NCBI GenBank assembly: GCA_947625665.1
Contig: CANQPF010000010.1
Span: 1-34,524 of the forward strand
DNA length: 34,524 nt
Source: an uncultured Clostridia bacterium
GTDB lineage: Bacteria; Bacillota; Clostridia; TANB77; CAG-508
Reading direction: 5' to 3'
Part shown: positions 26,594 to 34,524 of the stretch, piece after piece
Numbering within the stretch: the stretch's first letter is position 1
Layout of the letters: the number at the start of each line of letters is the position of its first letter
Program-made: the position numbers and the translations under genes
The notes under the pieces: model-generated
Told to the model about the DNA's origin: nothing
Databases searched by the model: none
The model's input: only the letters and a program-made list of their open reading frames with translations

Positions 26594-28739
26594 CTATTTT
26601 TCAGTATCGGTTGCATTTGCAGTTCCATCATCAATTGGCCCAAATAATTCATCAAATTTAGCTTCAAGTTCTTTTTGTAAATCTATTACATCATCATCAA
26701 AGTCTGGAATTATTGATGATGTAGAAGGTTTTTCTTCTAAAATAGTTCCTGCTCTTCCACCACCAGTGGATCCTGCTGCTCCTGCAGTTGTTGTAGCAGC
26801 CCCTGTTACTCCTGCTGTTCCTGCAGCCGTAGCTGCACCTGCCGTAGTCACATTGTTTCCTGAGTTTGTATCATTATTTTCTTCTGTTGCAGATGTAGCT
26901 GTTGAAACTTTTTTAGATTGTTCATTTTCTAAATCATCAAATAGCTCATCCAATGATTCTATTTTTAAATCTTCAACCTTTTCTGGTTTATCTTCATATG
27001 GATTATATGGATTAAACTTTCTCCATTCACCTCTTTGTATTTCACCAATATCATTATGGCTAATTTCCACTGCTGCCATTTCTTTAGCCATAGGATGTTT
27101 AAAGTAATAAAACTTATTTGCCTGAATTGGTCTAAGACCTCTGGCATAAATGATACACAAATCGTTATCCATTCGTCCAAGCTCATCTGGAGTAAGTAGA
27201 GCTCTCGCCATTACATTGTCTGAAACACTCTTTCCTGTCTTCCAGTTTGACCTATCTCGATTTATAGATATACTATCTCTTTCTATTGTCTTCTCTCCCA
27301 GCGCCTTAGAGAAATATTCCAAAGTTTTAGAAGAGTTACTTCCTAAGAATACATGAGTATCGCAGTTACCCATAATAGTTTCATACGACTTTTCATAAAC
27401 TGCTTCCAACTGATCCACATTTTGTAGAATAACACTAAAAGAAATTCCTCTACTTCTACTTGTTGATATTTTTTTGTCAAAGTCTGGTATTTGTCCAATA
27501 TTTGCAAACTCATCCAAAATAAAGAATGTTGGAACTTTTAATTTTCCTCCACCTTGGTCAGCAAAATCGTATAATTGTTGAATCATTTGAGAGAAGAAAA
27601 TTGTTAACAAGAAATCATAAGCTCCATGTGTGTCTGAAGATATTACATATACAGCTGTTTTCTCGCTTCCTATTTCTTCAAAATTTATTGTATCTGTTGA
27701 TGTTAATTCTGCTATTTCTTTAGAATCGAATTTACCTAATTTTGATTGTAATGTACTTAAAATTGAACTATATGTTTTCTCTGGCGCTATCTCGATAGAT
27801 TTATAGTTCATTCTTGCTGGGTGGTCATAAGGTAATTTTGAAATTAAATCTGTTAATAAATTGCTTCCACCACTTGTATTAGCTGCTCTAACCAACTCAG
27901 CACAACTTGATAGATTTTGTTCTTCTTCTGGTCTTGTTGCTATTAAATAATATATCAATGCTTTCAATAACATCTCTGCACTATCATCCCAGAACGGGTC
28001 TGAACCCCCACCTTCTACTTTTTGTCCTTTTACTATTGTGTTAGCTATTACGTCTACATCTATTTCTGAATTTATATGCATTAAAGGATTATATCCATCA
28101 CTGTATTGCGGTCTTACTAAGTTTAAAACTTTTATTTTATATCCATGTTCCTTTAAATATCCTGCTGTTTTATCATAAAGCTCTCCTTTTGGGTCTGTAA
28201 ATACATAAGATCCTAAAAGTTGATGAGCATTCGGAATTGAATAAGATGAAGACTTACCAGTACCAGATCCGTCCAACTATTAAAACATTTAAGTTACCTC
28301 TTTTATCCAAAGGTAAATAGTTGTTTTCCGCTAAAATCATTCCATGTTTTTTACTTAATAATGTATATTGCTCTCCATTTTTACACCAATCACTTGAACC
28401 ATGTTCAATATCTGTAAATTCATTTTTAGGTGCTGCTTTTATAAATCCTATTGCAAAGAAAATTGTATACATAACAGTCTCTACTAGTAATACACTAAAA
28501 TACTTTCCAAATATACCGCATCTAAAGACACATCTAAATCCTTCAATAGGATTTGTTATTGTCCTTGCAAATTCTTGCACGGCCAATTGAAAAGCATTAC
28601 TTTGTTGATAATTTTGTGTAATGTGATATGCATAAGTCAATGCTGGAGTCAGTAGCATCGCTAGAACTACCCAAACCACAGCATATATTATAAAATATTT
28701 CTTGCTTTTTCGCATTGCACCAGATACTTTGTAATTCAT
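26594..28739 (-). CDS. VirD4/TraG-type coupling ATPase (needs +1 shift at CGGA in Walker A)
   Basis: Coupling proteins deliver DNA or protein to type IV secretion channels. Two N-terminal helices (about residues 16-36 and 86-104) are followed by FTDIEHGSSDWC and LPLDKRGNLNVLIVG, which lead into Walker A. The plain frame then hits in-frame CGG (28271-28269) and stops at 28254. Skipping the C at 28271 gives VGGSGTGKSSSYSIPNAH, a perfect Walker A (residues 156-163), and continues through FTDPKGELYD, FFILDEFANIG (Walker B, about 405-415) and a QNVDQLEAVY segment to a stop at 26594, for 714 residues. The last 100 residues are Gly/Ala/Thr-rich and acidic. Neither half alone could work. Coordinates assume the shift. 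No relaxase or other T4SS gene is in view. Confidence 0.87.
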
Positions 28740-28792
28740 CTTTTCACCTTCTCTTTGGTTTTTTATAATTTATCAATCTGCTGTTTATAATT

Positions 28793-29206
28793 TTAATTAT
28801 TTCTTTCATCTTGTTCTATTTCTCTAGAAGAATTGTCTTTTGCACTAGCTATTGTATACTCATTCGTTCCTTCTAAAGATTTTCTCATACTGTCTTGGTT
28901 TATATCATTATGCACTTTTATTATTCTTGGATTTTGGAAATCTATTTTTTCTAATAATTCGTCAATCTCCTGTTTAGTTAAATCTTCTATATTTTTTCCC
29001 AATTTTGCAGCCAATTCTTCTAAAGCCATCATCTCAGCATTTTTTATTTCTTCCATTTCTTTATCAGATACTAGCCCATTAAAATATGTTGATCCAAGTC
29101 CAGCTGCTTCACAAACAACTTGCTTATCCTCATCAAAAATTATCATATTTACAGCATTCTCTCCATTACAACTCGCAGTGTCTTCATTTATTTTTCCTTG
29201 TGCCAT
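28793..29206 (-). CDS. Unknown soluble acidic protein upstream of virD4
   Basis: I do not recognise this 137-residue protein. It has no signal peptide or membrane helix and is acidic. A central helical segment (about 46-90) is rich in Glu, Lys and Leu (KEMEEIKNAEMMALEELAAKLG, then LTKQEIDELLEKI), followed by a polar, disordered-looking C-terminus. Two Cys occur near the N-terminus (positions 13 and 32). AAGGAGGAGAG precedes the ATG at good distance. It lies between the 168-residue gene (22-base gap) and virD4 (53-base gap) on one strand, so it may act with the coupling protein, but that is context only. Confidence 0.75.
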   Translation of the reverse strand: MAQGKINEDTASCNGENAVNMIIFDEDKQVVCEAAGLGSTYFNGLVSDKEMEEIKNAEMMALEELAAKLGKNIEDLTKQEIDELLEKIDFQNPRIIKVHNDINQDSMRKSLEGTNEYTIASAKDNSSREIEQDERNN

Positions 29207-29228
29207 TAATATACTCTCCTCCTTAATT

Positions 29229-29735
29229 TTATCTTATTTCGAATGCGAAGTAAGATTTATACGGTTTTAATTTACATTTTCCTTTTACTTCATTCTCTTT
29301 ATCATCAAAATAAAGTTTTGGTTTAACTTCTTCGACTGTATCCAAATCTATAATAGTTATAGCTCTTTTGAGGTTTGGTGTATATTTAAATTCCTTATAT
29401 ATCACTTTTTCCGGATTTATTGTGTTATATGTAAATTGTGATGGCTTTTTGCCTATTCTAACTTCATTTCCAATTAAAACACCTGAATTAATAATTACCT
29501 TATCCTTGCCAAAAGATAACATAAGTAGTTGATTTCCATATTTGCGTGGTTCGTCAACATAAAAAGTTTTTCTATTTAAATCCCCTACCATGTCTGCTGT
29601 ACATTCTAATTTTTCCAAAGTATATTTAGGATATTTATTTAGATATTCTCTTTTAGTTTTATTTACTTGGTAAATCACTGTATTCATACCTTCTTGGTCT
29701 GTAATACTAAAATGTTTTCCTTGTAAACTAGCCAT
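29229..29735 (-). CDS. Unknown soluble protein, first gene of the virD4 transcript
   Basis: This 168-residue protein is not one I recognise. It looks like a mixed beta fold with many short strands and few long helices, is basic (many Lys in the C-terminal third), and has no membrane segment. It starts at ATG eight bases after AAAGGAG and is driven by an exceptionally good promoter at 29789 (TTGACA-N17-TATAAT). It is followed closely by the 137-residue unknown gene and virD4. A role with the coupling protein is possible but unsupported by any motif. Confidence 0.78.
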   Translation of the reverse strand: MASLQGKHFSITDQEGMNTVIYQVNKTKREYLNKYPKYTLEKLECTADMVGDLNRKTFYVDEPRKYGNQLLMLSFGKDKVIINSGVLIGNEVRIGKKPSQFTYNTINPEKVIYKEFKYTPNLKRAITIIDLDTVEEVKPKLYFDDKENEVKGKCKLKPYKSYFAFEIR

Positions 29736-29788
29736 TTTATTCTCCTTTCTATGTAATTCGCATAGTTCATCTTTTGCTTATGCTCTTA

Positions 29789-29817
29789 ATTATAATATAA
29801 TAAAATTGCGTTGTCAA
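29789..29817 (-). promoter_or_regulatory. Perfect-consensus sigma-A promoter
   Basis: On the minus strand TTGACA and TATAAT, both perfect, are 17 bases apart, in the gap between the DnaJ-like and 168-residue genes. It would drive the two unknown genes and virD4. Confidence 0.85.
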
Positions 29818-29833
29818 TGGATTTATCTGGGTT

Positions 29834-30712
29834 TTAAGCTTCTCTAGGAGCAAAACTTGAAATTTTATCCATTTTTTCAAAAATCTCTCTTTCTTCTTTA
29901 GATAGCCTCTTAGGAACCATTATTCGAACTTCCGCTATAAGATTTCCTCTCTCGCCATTTGCTTTTAGGTAACCTTTTCCAGGAATTGTAACTGTATCTC
30001 CACTTTGAGTTCCTTGAGGTATATATACCTTATTTTCTTCTTTATCTATTGTTTTAAATTTTATTCTTCTTCCTAAAGCCGCTTCCCATGGAGTTATCTC
30101 TAATATAGTATATAAATTATCACCATTTAATTTTAGTTTTCTATCATTTTGAATATTTATCTCTATTATTAAATCTCCTGGTTTTCCACCATTTTTACCT
30201 TCTTTACCTTGTCCAATCAAACGTATCTTTTCTTTTGGTCTAATACCTTTAGGGATATTTAATGAAAAAGTCTTTAATCCTCCTTCACTGTTTTTTAATG
30301 AAATCTTCTTCTCTAATCCGTAGAAAGCCTCATAAATATTTACAGTTATAGAAGTTTCAACATTTTCTCCTTTTACAGGTTTTGCATATACTCTTCTTGG
30401 TTGCTCTGTAACTTCATTTCCAAAAAACATGTTTCGTAACACTTCTTTAGAATTTCCATTTTTTTCAAAAATACTATTTTTACTCCCTATGTATGAATTC
30501 CACTTTCGATCATATTTTCTTCTTGTTGATGGTATTGAAAGTATTTTATATGCTTCATTTATATCTTTTATTCTCTCTTCTGCTAATTCATTTCCCACAT
30601 TCAAATCTGGATGGTACTTCTTTGCAGCTCCTCTGTATGCTACCTTTATTTCATCCATTGTAACTCTATTTGTTTCTAATCCTAATATTTTATAGTAATC
30701 TTTAAAAACCAT
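29834..30712 (-). CDS. DnaJ-like co-chaperone, CbpA type (no zinc finger)
   Basis: The J-domain occupies residues 1-70 with the essential HPD at 34-36 (KKYHPDLN) and stimulates a DnaK ATPase. A linker without the Gly/Phe region of DnaJ leads straight to two C-terminal substrate-binding beta domains (about 118-280), with IPKGIRPKEKIRLIGQGKEG and IPQGTQSGDTVTIPGKGY as their hallmarks. The Cys-rich zinc-finger repeats of DnaJ are absent, so it is a type II / CbpA-like protein. The start at 30712 is preferred because GGGAGG is seven bases upstream; the ATG at 30727 overlaps the SD. An extended -10 lies just upstream. No grpE, dnaK or hrcA is adjacent. Confidence 0.9.
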   Translation of the reverse strand: MVFKDYYKILGLETNRVTMDEIKVAYRGAAKKYHPDLNVGNELAEERIKDINEAYKILSIPSTRRKYDRKWNSYIGSKNSIFEKNGNSKEVLRNMFFGNEVTEQPRRVYAKPVKGENVETSITVNIYEAFYGLEKKISLKNSEGGLKTFSLNIPKGIRPKEKIRLIGQGKEGKNGGKPGDLIIEINIQNDRKLKLNGDNLYTILEITPWEAALGRRIKFKTIDKEENKVYIPQGTQSGDTVTIPGKGYLKANGERGNLIAEVRIMVPKRLSKEEREIFEKMDKISSFAPREA

Positions 30713-30741
30713 TTGACATCCTCCCAAAACTTGGTGATTTT

Positions 30742-30747
30742 ATTATA
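30742..30747 (-). promoter_or_regulatory. Extended -10 element of the dnaJ-like gene
   Basis: On the minus strand TGC TATAAT lies 30 bases before the start codon. The -35 region falls in the T-run of the terminator upstream and is not recognisable. Confidence 0.55.
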
Positions 30748-30756
30748 GCAAATAAA

Positions 30757-30789
30757 GAAAAAAAAATCCATAGTAAAATGGACTTTTTT
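30757..30789. terminator. Terminator between murF and the dnaJ-like gene
   Basis: Short arms TCCAT and ATGGA are extended by A-run/T-run pairing, with a 6-base loop, followed by T on both strands. Confidence 0.6.
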
Positions 30790-30870
30790 GTAGTTTATTT
30801 GAATTGATTTTTTATTAAGTAGGAAATTACTTTTTTGAATTATAACATTAGTAGCAAAGAAGTACTCATA

Positions 30871-32283
30871 TTAAACGTATTGAAAATATTTTTTTACTTC
30901 TTCAACTATGTCATAAAAGCGCATTCCATTTGAGGCTTTAAATAGAATCATATCTCCGTGTTTTATGATATTTTTTAGATATTCTGTCACTTCTTCTCTG
31001 CTATCAAAATGTTTTATTTCTTGAATATTGTCATTTTCTGTCTCTGCACCTTCAATTATATACTTTGACTCTTCTCCCATACAAATTAGTATATCTACTT
31101 TATTCTTTGCCACTTCTTTCCCCACTTGCTTATGTAACTCTTTAGAAAAATCTCCTAACTCTAACATATCTCCTAAAACAGCGATTTTTCTATATTCTTT
31201 AAATTCTGATAAATATTTTAATGAAGCTTTCATAGACTCTAAACTTGCATTATAACTATCATTTATTAGTTTTGCTCCATTAGAAAGGCTCGTTATCTCC
31301 ATTCTTTTTTGAGTTAGTTCAAATCCTTCTATTCCTTGTTTTATTTTACTTATATCTATATTTAACGCTTCACCAACTGCAGCAGCACATAGAGAATTAT
31401 ATACAAAATGAATTCCTCCAATAGGAACTGTAATTTTCTCATTAATATTCTTAGACTGAATTCTATAGTTAAAAGTACTTCTATTCTCTTTTAATTGAAT
31501 TTCTGTTGCCATATTATCACTTTCATTCTCTATACCAAAAGTAATAATTTCTGTACCATCATCTAAATTCTTTGAACAAAAATCATGTAATAAATCATTA
31601 TCATTATTAAATATAATTTTTTTCTTTTCCATTCCTTCTAATATTTCTAGTTTAGCTTTTAAAATATTTTCACGTGAACCAAGATTTCCAATATGTGATG
31701 TTCCAATGTTTGTAATTACTGATATTGTAGGTTTCGCTATGTTGGTTAAATATCTAATCTCGCCTTCATGATTCATTCCCATTTCTACAACAGCGGCCTC
31801 ATGATCTTTTAATTTAAGTAACGTTAAAGGAAGACCTATATGGTTATTAAAATTTCCTTCTGTTTTCAAAGTTTTATATTTTTGAGATACAACATTTGCC
31901 ACTATATCTTTTGTACTAGTTTTTCCAACGCTTCCTGTAATTGCAACAACAGGTATGTCATACAAACTTCTTTTATATGCCGCCAATTGTCCAAGTGCTT
32001 TTATCGTATCTTCAACTAGAATTATTGCTTTATCTTGGTATTTATTTATTTGCTCACTTTTAAATTCAACTCCTTGAACTATCGCAATAGTTGCTCCTTC
32101 TTGAAATGCTTTTTCCCAAAATTCATTTCCGTTAAAATTTGCACCTTTTATACCAATATATGTATCTCCTTGTTTTATTTTCCTCGTATCTGTTGATACG
32201 TCTTCACATTCTAAATCAACATTTCCAGCTATTAACTTTCCATTTGTAACTTTTAGAATATCTTGAACTATAATTTTTTTCAT
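30871..32283 (-). CDS. murF: UDP-N-acetylmuramoyl-tripeptide--D-alanyl-D-alanine ligase
   Basis: MurF joins D-Ala-D-Ala to UDP-MurNAc-tripeptide in the last cytoplasmic step of peptidoglycan precursor synthesis. The N-terminal domain (about 1-85) binds the UDP substrate (VSTDTRKIKQGD). The P-loop AITGSVGKTSTKD lies at about 114-126, followed by KTEGNFNNHIGLPLTLL, a family hallmark, and MGMNHEGEI. The C-terminal domain contains NDSYNASLESMKA. The length of 470 residues is normal. GAGG nine bases before ATG supports the start. It stands alone; no mra cluster is nearby. The divergent neighbour is a VanW-type envelope gene. Confidence 0.95.
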   Translation of the reverse strand: MKKIIVQDILKVTNGKLIAGNVDLECEDVSTDTRKIKQGDTYIGIKGANFNGNEFWEKAFQEGATIAIVQGVEFKSEQINKYQDKAIILVEDTIKALGQLAAYKRSLYDIPVVAITGSVGKTSTKDIVANVVSQKYKTLKTEGNFNNHIGLPLTLLKLKDHEAAVVEMGMNHEGEIRYLTNIAKPTISVITNIGTSHIGNLGSRENILKAKLEILEGMEKKKIIFNNDNDLLHDFCSKNLDDGTEIITFGIENESDNMATEIQLKENRSTFNYRIQSKNINEKITVPIGGIHFVYNSLCAAAVGEALNIDISKIKQGIEGFELTQKRMEITSLSNGAKLINDSYNASLESMKASLKYLSEFKEYRKIAVLGDMLELGDFSKELHKQVGKEVAKNKVDILICMGEESKYIIEGAETENDNIQEIKHFDSREEVTEYLKNIIKHGDMILFKASNGMRFYDIVEEVKKYFQYV

Positions 32284-32438
32284 GCCAATTCCTCACTTTC
32301 TTTTCACATTACTCTTAAAATCATCATATATTTATATATTATTTTATATTATTATATTACCATGTTAATAAAATAATAATAATTTATTTATATAAAATAT
32401 TAAAAAACTAGCAATTTTTGTTTTTTATGTGAAATATA

Positions 32439-32468
32439 ATGACAATTTTAGTAAAAATGTGTTATAAT
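32439..32468 (+). promoter_or_regulatory. Putative sigma-A promoter of the vanW-like gene
   Basis: ATGACA, an 18-base spacer and a perfect TATAAT lie 40 bases before the start. The rest of the 225-base divergent gap (32284-32508) is almost pure A/T with no other feature I can support. Confidence 0.6.
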
Positions 32469-32508
32469 AAGTTAGTTTTTATTATACTTAAAAAAAAGGA
32501 GAATGTAA

Positions 32509-34230
32509 ATGGGGGCAAATAAAAATAACTCAAAGACTGCAAAAGACAAATTTTATACAATAGAAGTTAACAATAAAAAGCCTAAGTCTAAAAGCAATAA
32601 GCAAGATAATAAAAAAGAAAAAGAAGTCCAACAACCCGTAAGCCCTAAGGAAGAAACAACAGTTACTAACAACAAAACAGAAGAAAACGTTGTTATAATT
32701 GGTGATAAAAAAGAAAATAATAATTTAACAGTAGTTAAAGAAACAAATTTAGCTGTTTCAAAGAAATTAAATGACTATGAAAATAATAATAAATCCACAG
32801 GTGCTATAACAAAAGTTGTACTAATAATTTTATCACTATTAGTTATTGTATTTTTAGCTTTTTCAATATTTACAATTTATAATACCACAAGTTCAAAAAT
32901 AGCAAATGGTGTATTTGTAAAAGGAGTAAACGTCTCTGGATTAACAAAAGAATCTGCAAAAAATGCAATCGAAACCTTTATTAATGAACACTCTTCTGAT
33001 GAAATTGTTTTAAAGCATAATGATTTTGAAAGTTCAATATCACTTGAACAAATTAATGCAAGTTTCGATATAGATTCAGCAATAGAGCAAGCCTACAATA
33101 TAAACAGAAATGGCAACTTCTTAGTTAATACTTTTAATGCTATTAAAACTTTAATATTACACACTAACATAGAACCAGAGCTAAAATGCGATGAAGAACA
33201 ATTAACCAAAAGTCTTTCAGATATTTCACCTAACCTACCGGATACAATAATTGATAGTAGTTACTATATAGAAGATAATACTTTAGTTGCAACTAAAGGT
33301 AGAACAGGATGCGTTGTTGATGTTGATAAAATGAAAGATTTCGTAAAGAAGCAAATATATGATTTAAATTTCACAAAACCTTTAAATATCATAACTATAG
33401 AAAAAAGTCCTAAACCTTTAGATATGGATGCAATATATAATGAAATTCACAAAGAAGCAAAAGATGCATACTTTACACAGGAACCTTTAGCATTTTATCC
33501 AAGTGAAGAAGGAATTGATTTTGCAATTTCACTTGATGAAGCAAAAAAATTGGTTGAAACAACTGATGGTGAATGTGACATACCTTTACAAATTTTACAA
33601 CCTAATGTTACGACAAATATGATAGGAAATGAAGCCTTTCCTGATCAACTTTCAGAATATTCTACCAGATACGTTTCTAATCCAAGTAGAACTACAAATC
33701 TTTCCCTAGCAGCAAGTAAAATTAATGGAACTGTAGTAATGCCAGGCGAAGTATTCTCTTACAACAAAGTAGTAGGAGAAAGAACCATAGCAGCGGGATA
33801 TAAAGATGCAGCTATTTATGTAGATGGCCAAACAGTTGACGGTTTAGGCGGAGGTATTTGTCAAGTTACAACTACATTATATGAAGCAGTTCTATATGCT
33901 AACTTAGAAATAGTAGAAAGAATGAATCATCAATTTGTACCATCATATATAGGAGCAGGCTTAGATGCAACAGTTGTATATGGATCTATCGATTTTCAAT
34001 TTAAGAACAACCGTAACTATCCAATAAAAATACTTTGCTCAGTTGCAAATGGAACTTGCTATTTCCAAATTCTTGGTTTAGCAACTCCAGATGATTGCCA
34101 AGTACAAATTTCTGCTAGCTCAAGTAAAACTGCAACATCAATAAATTCTGTAACTTACAAAACTTTATTGAGAAACGGTCAAGTAATAAGTAGTGATGTA
34201 ATTTCAAGAGATACATATAAAAGACATTAA
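32509..34230 (+). CDS. VanW/YoaR-family membrane-anchored cell-wall protein
   Basis: A charged cytoplasmic tail of about 98 residues (Lys, Asn, Glu) precedes one membrane helix (about 100-123). The extracytoplasmic part has repeated modules of the putative peptidoglycan-binding type (about 135-355, with GVFVKGVNVSGLTKESAK) and then the VanW domain (about 385-520). That domain is recognised by SKINGTVVMPGEVFSYN, VDGLGGGICQVTTTLYEA and ERMNHQFVPSYI. VanW was named from vancomycin-resistance clusters, but the chromosomal family is common in spore formers and its function is not established. AAGGAGAA lies five bases before ATG. It has its own promoter and a strong terminator. Confidence 0.9.
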   Translation: MGANKNNSKTAKDKFYTIEVNNKKPKSKSNKQDNKKEKEVQQPVSPKEETTVTNNKTEENVVIIGDKKENNNLTVVKETNLAVSKKLNDYENNNKSTGAITKVVLIILSLLVIVFLAFSIFTIYNTTSSKIANGVFVKGVNVSGLTKESAKNAIETFINEHSSDEIVLKHNDFESSISLEQINASFDIDSAIEQAYNINRNGNFLVNTFNAIKTLILHTNIEPELKCDEEQLTKSLSDISPNLPDTIIDSSYYIEDNTLVATKGRTGCVVDVDKMKDFVKKQIYDLNFTKPLNIITIEKSPKPLDMDAIYNEIHKEAKDAYFTQEPLAFYPSEEGIDFAISLDEAKKLVETTDGECDIPLQILQPNVTTNMIGNEAFPDQLSEYSTRYVSNPSRTTNLSLAASKINGTVVMPGEVFSYNKVVGERTIAAGYKDAAIYVDGQTVDGLGGGICQVTTTLYEAVLYANLEIVERMNHQFVPSYIGAGLDATVVYGSIDFQFKNNRNYPIKILCSVANGTCYFQILGLATPDDCQVQISASSSKTATSINSVTYKTLLRNGQVISSDVISRDTYKRH

Positions 34231-34257
34231 AAAAAGCGTTTTTAAAACGCTTTTTTT
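34229..34257. terminator. Bidirectional terminator between convergent vanW-like and ypeB genes
   Basis: Arms A7GCGTT and AACGCT7 with a 5-base loop (34241-34245) form a perfect 12-bp hairpin whose A/T runs serve both directions. Confidence 0.88.
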
Positions 34258-34272
34258 GTATAAATAAATCTT

Positions 34273-34524
34273 TTACATTGTCAAAATTCCATTTGGTGTG
34301 TCAGTTATTATTAAAATATCCTCTTCTCTACCATTTTCTGCATTTATATAAACTAAGAACTCCTTATCTTCTACCTTTCCTTTAAATTCATAACATAAAA
34401 TTTCACTTTCCCATTCAGTTGGAATAACAGCTAACCCTTCACTTTGTATATCCAACTCTTTATTTAAAGTTTTTTTAGCCTCTTCTTTGTTAATCTTTAC
34501 ATCACTTAAATTACGTTCTGTATG
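34273..34524 (-). CDS. ypeB: Germination protein YpeB, C-terminal fragment
   Basis: The frame is open from the right edge (34524) to a TAA at 34273, giving the last 83 residues. The ATG-like start at 34455 is only an internal TTG and is not a start. The visible part is the final PepSY domain: VKINKEEAKKTLNK, then LAVIPTEWESEILCYEFKGK and a closing INAENGREEDILIITDTPNG ILTM. The Pro-Thr-Glu before the strand and the NG-x-EE-x-IL then TPNG-x-LTM ending are characteristic of clostridial YpeB. YpeB stabilises the spore cortex hydrolase SleB during sporulation and germination, so the organism is expected to form spores. sleB would be expected just outside the window. Confidence 0.82.
   Translation of the reverse strand, partial: HTERNLSDVKINKEEAKKTLNKELDIQSEGLAVIPTEWESEILCYEFKGKVEDKEFLVYINAENGREEDILIITDTPNGILTM

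Noticed and set aside
26766..27107. Ala/Val/Pro-rich plus-strand open frame within virD4
   Set aside because: It is the antisense of the Gly/Ala/Thr-rich C-terminal tail, and no RBS precedes it.
26594..28739. virD4 as two separate genes or a pseudogene
   Set aside because: The junction lies inside Walker A, the second part lacks an RBS, and no further damage is seen in the long downstream part.
34273..34455. Complete 60-residue gene at the right edge
   Set aside because: The supposed start is an internal TTG without RBS; the frame is open to the window edge and matches the end of YpeB.

Overview
The window is AT-rich, densely coding DNA from a low-GC Gram-positive, endospore-forming bacterium, most likely an anaerobic gut-type clostridium. 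The evidence is: strong SD sequences (GGAGG type) before almost every gene; AGA as the dominant Arg codon; a DacF-type carboxypeptidase, LCP and VanW envelope proteins; a YkvI-type permease; and the C-terminus of the germination protein YpeB at the right edge. Nothing looks like a prophage or a CRISPR array. A lone VirD4-type coupling protein is the only sign of conjugation or secretion machinery.

Layout. 1-850: start of a membrane-anchored protein (minus strand, runs off the left edge) and a small ribbon-helix-helix regulator with a 22-bp palindrome upstream. 855-4393 (minus): NUDIX hydrolase, CorC/CNNM membrane protein, ribokinase-like PfkB kinase, ComEA. 4474-5832 (plus): D-Ala-D-Ala carboxypeptidase. 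5929-10867 (minus): LCP ligase, CvpA, a DUF5711-like protein, YkvI-type permease. 10929-14396 (minus): an ABC-2/GldG-type three-gene exporter behind a promoter covered by an inverted repeat. 14607-17834: a MacB/FtsX-type ABC protein and an AIM24 family protein. 18019-18095: tRNA-Arg(UCU). 18179-21439: a large polytopic GT-C-like protein and an M18 aminopeptidase. 21440-21868: a candidate small RNA and terminators. 21869-22927: prfA. 23036-23458: a small membrane protein with its own promoter, structured leader and terminator. 23498-26511: a YhaN/YhaO-type nuclease pair. 26594-30712: DnaJ-like protein, two unknown proteins and VirD4. 30871-32283: murF. 32509-34230 (plus): VanW-type protein. Right edge: ypeB.

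Main result. Three recognisable genes (comEA, ykvI twice, virD4) are broken by what looks like one extra C, and all four sites have the same form: an in-frame CGG codon followed by A. Skipping the C so that GGA (Gly) is read restores the family sequence exactly: the second GIG hairpin of ComEA, the conserved C-terminal end of YkvI, and the Walker A loop of VirD4. Reading all real genes by eye (about 10,400 codons), I found only one other in-frame CGG, in the 87-residue small membrane protein. CGG is therefore essentially unused as a sense codon here, and where it occurs in a recognisable gene it marks a +1 shift. This suggests that CGGA is decoded as glycine, either by +1 frameshifting at an unserved CGG codon or by a four-base-reading tRNA-Gly. 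It does not look like random mutation or ordinary sequencing error. The main alternative, and a fifth CGG that does not fit neatly, are stated in the findings.

Secondary observations include a candidate sRNA whose terminator loop is complementary to the Shine-Dalgarno sequence, a hairpin that hides the ykvI ribosome binding site and may also terminate gldG, a structured leader before the small membrane protein, and long Lys-rich cytoplasmic tails on three unrelated envelope proteins.
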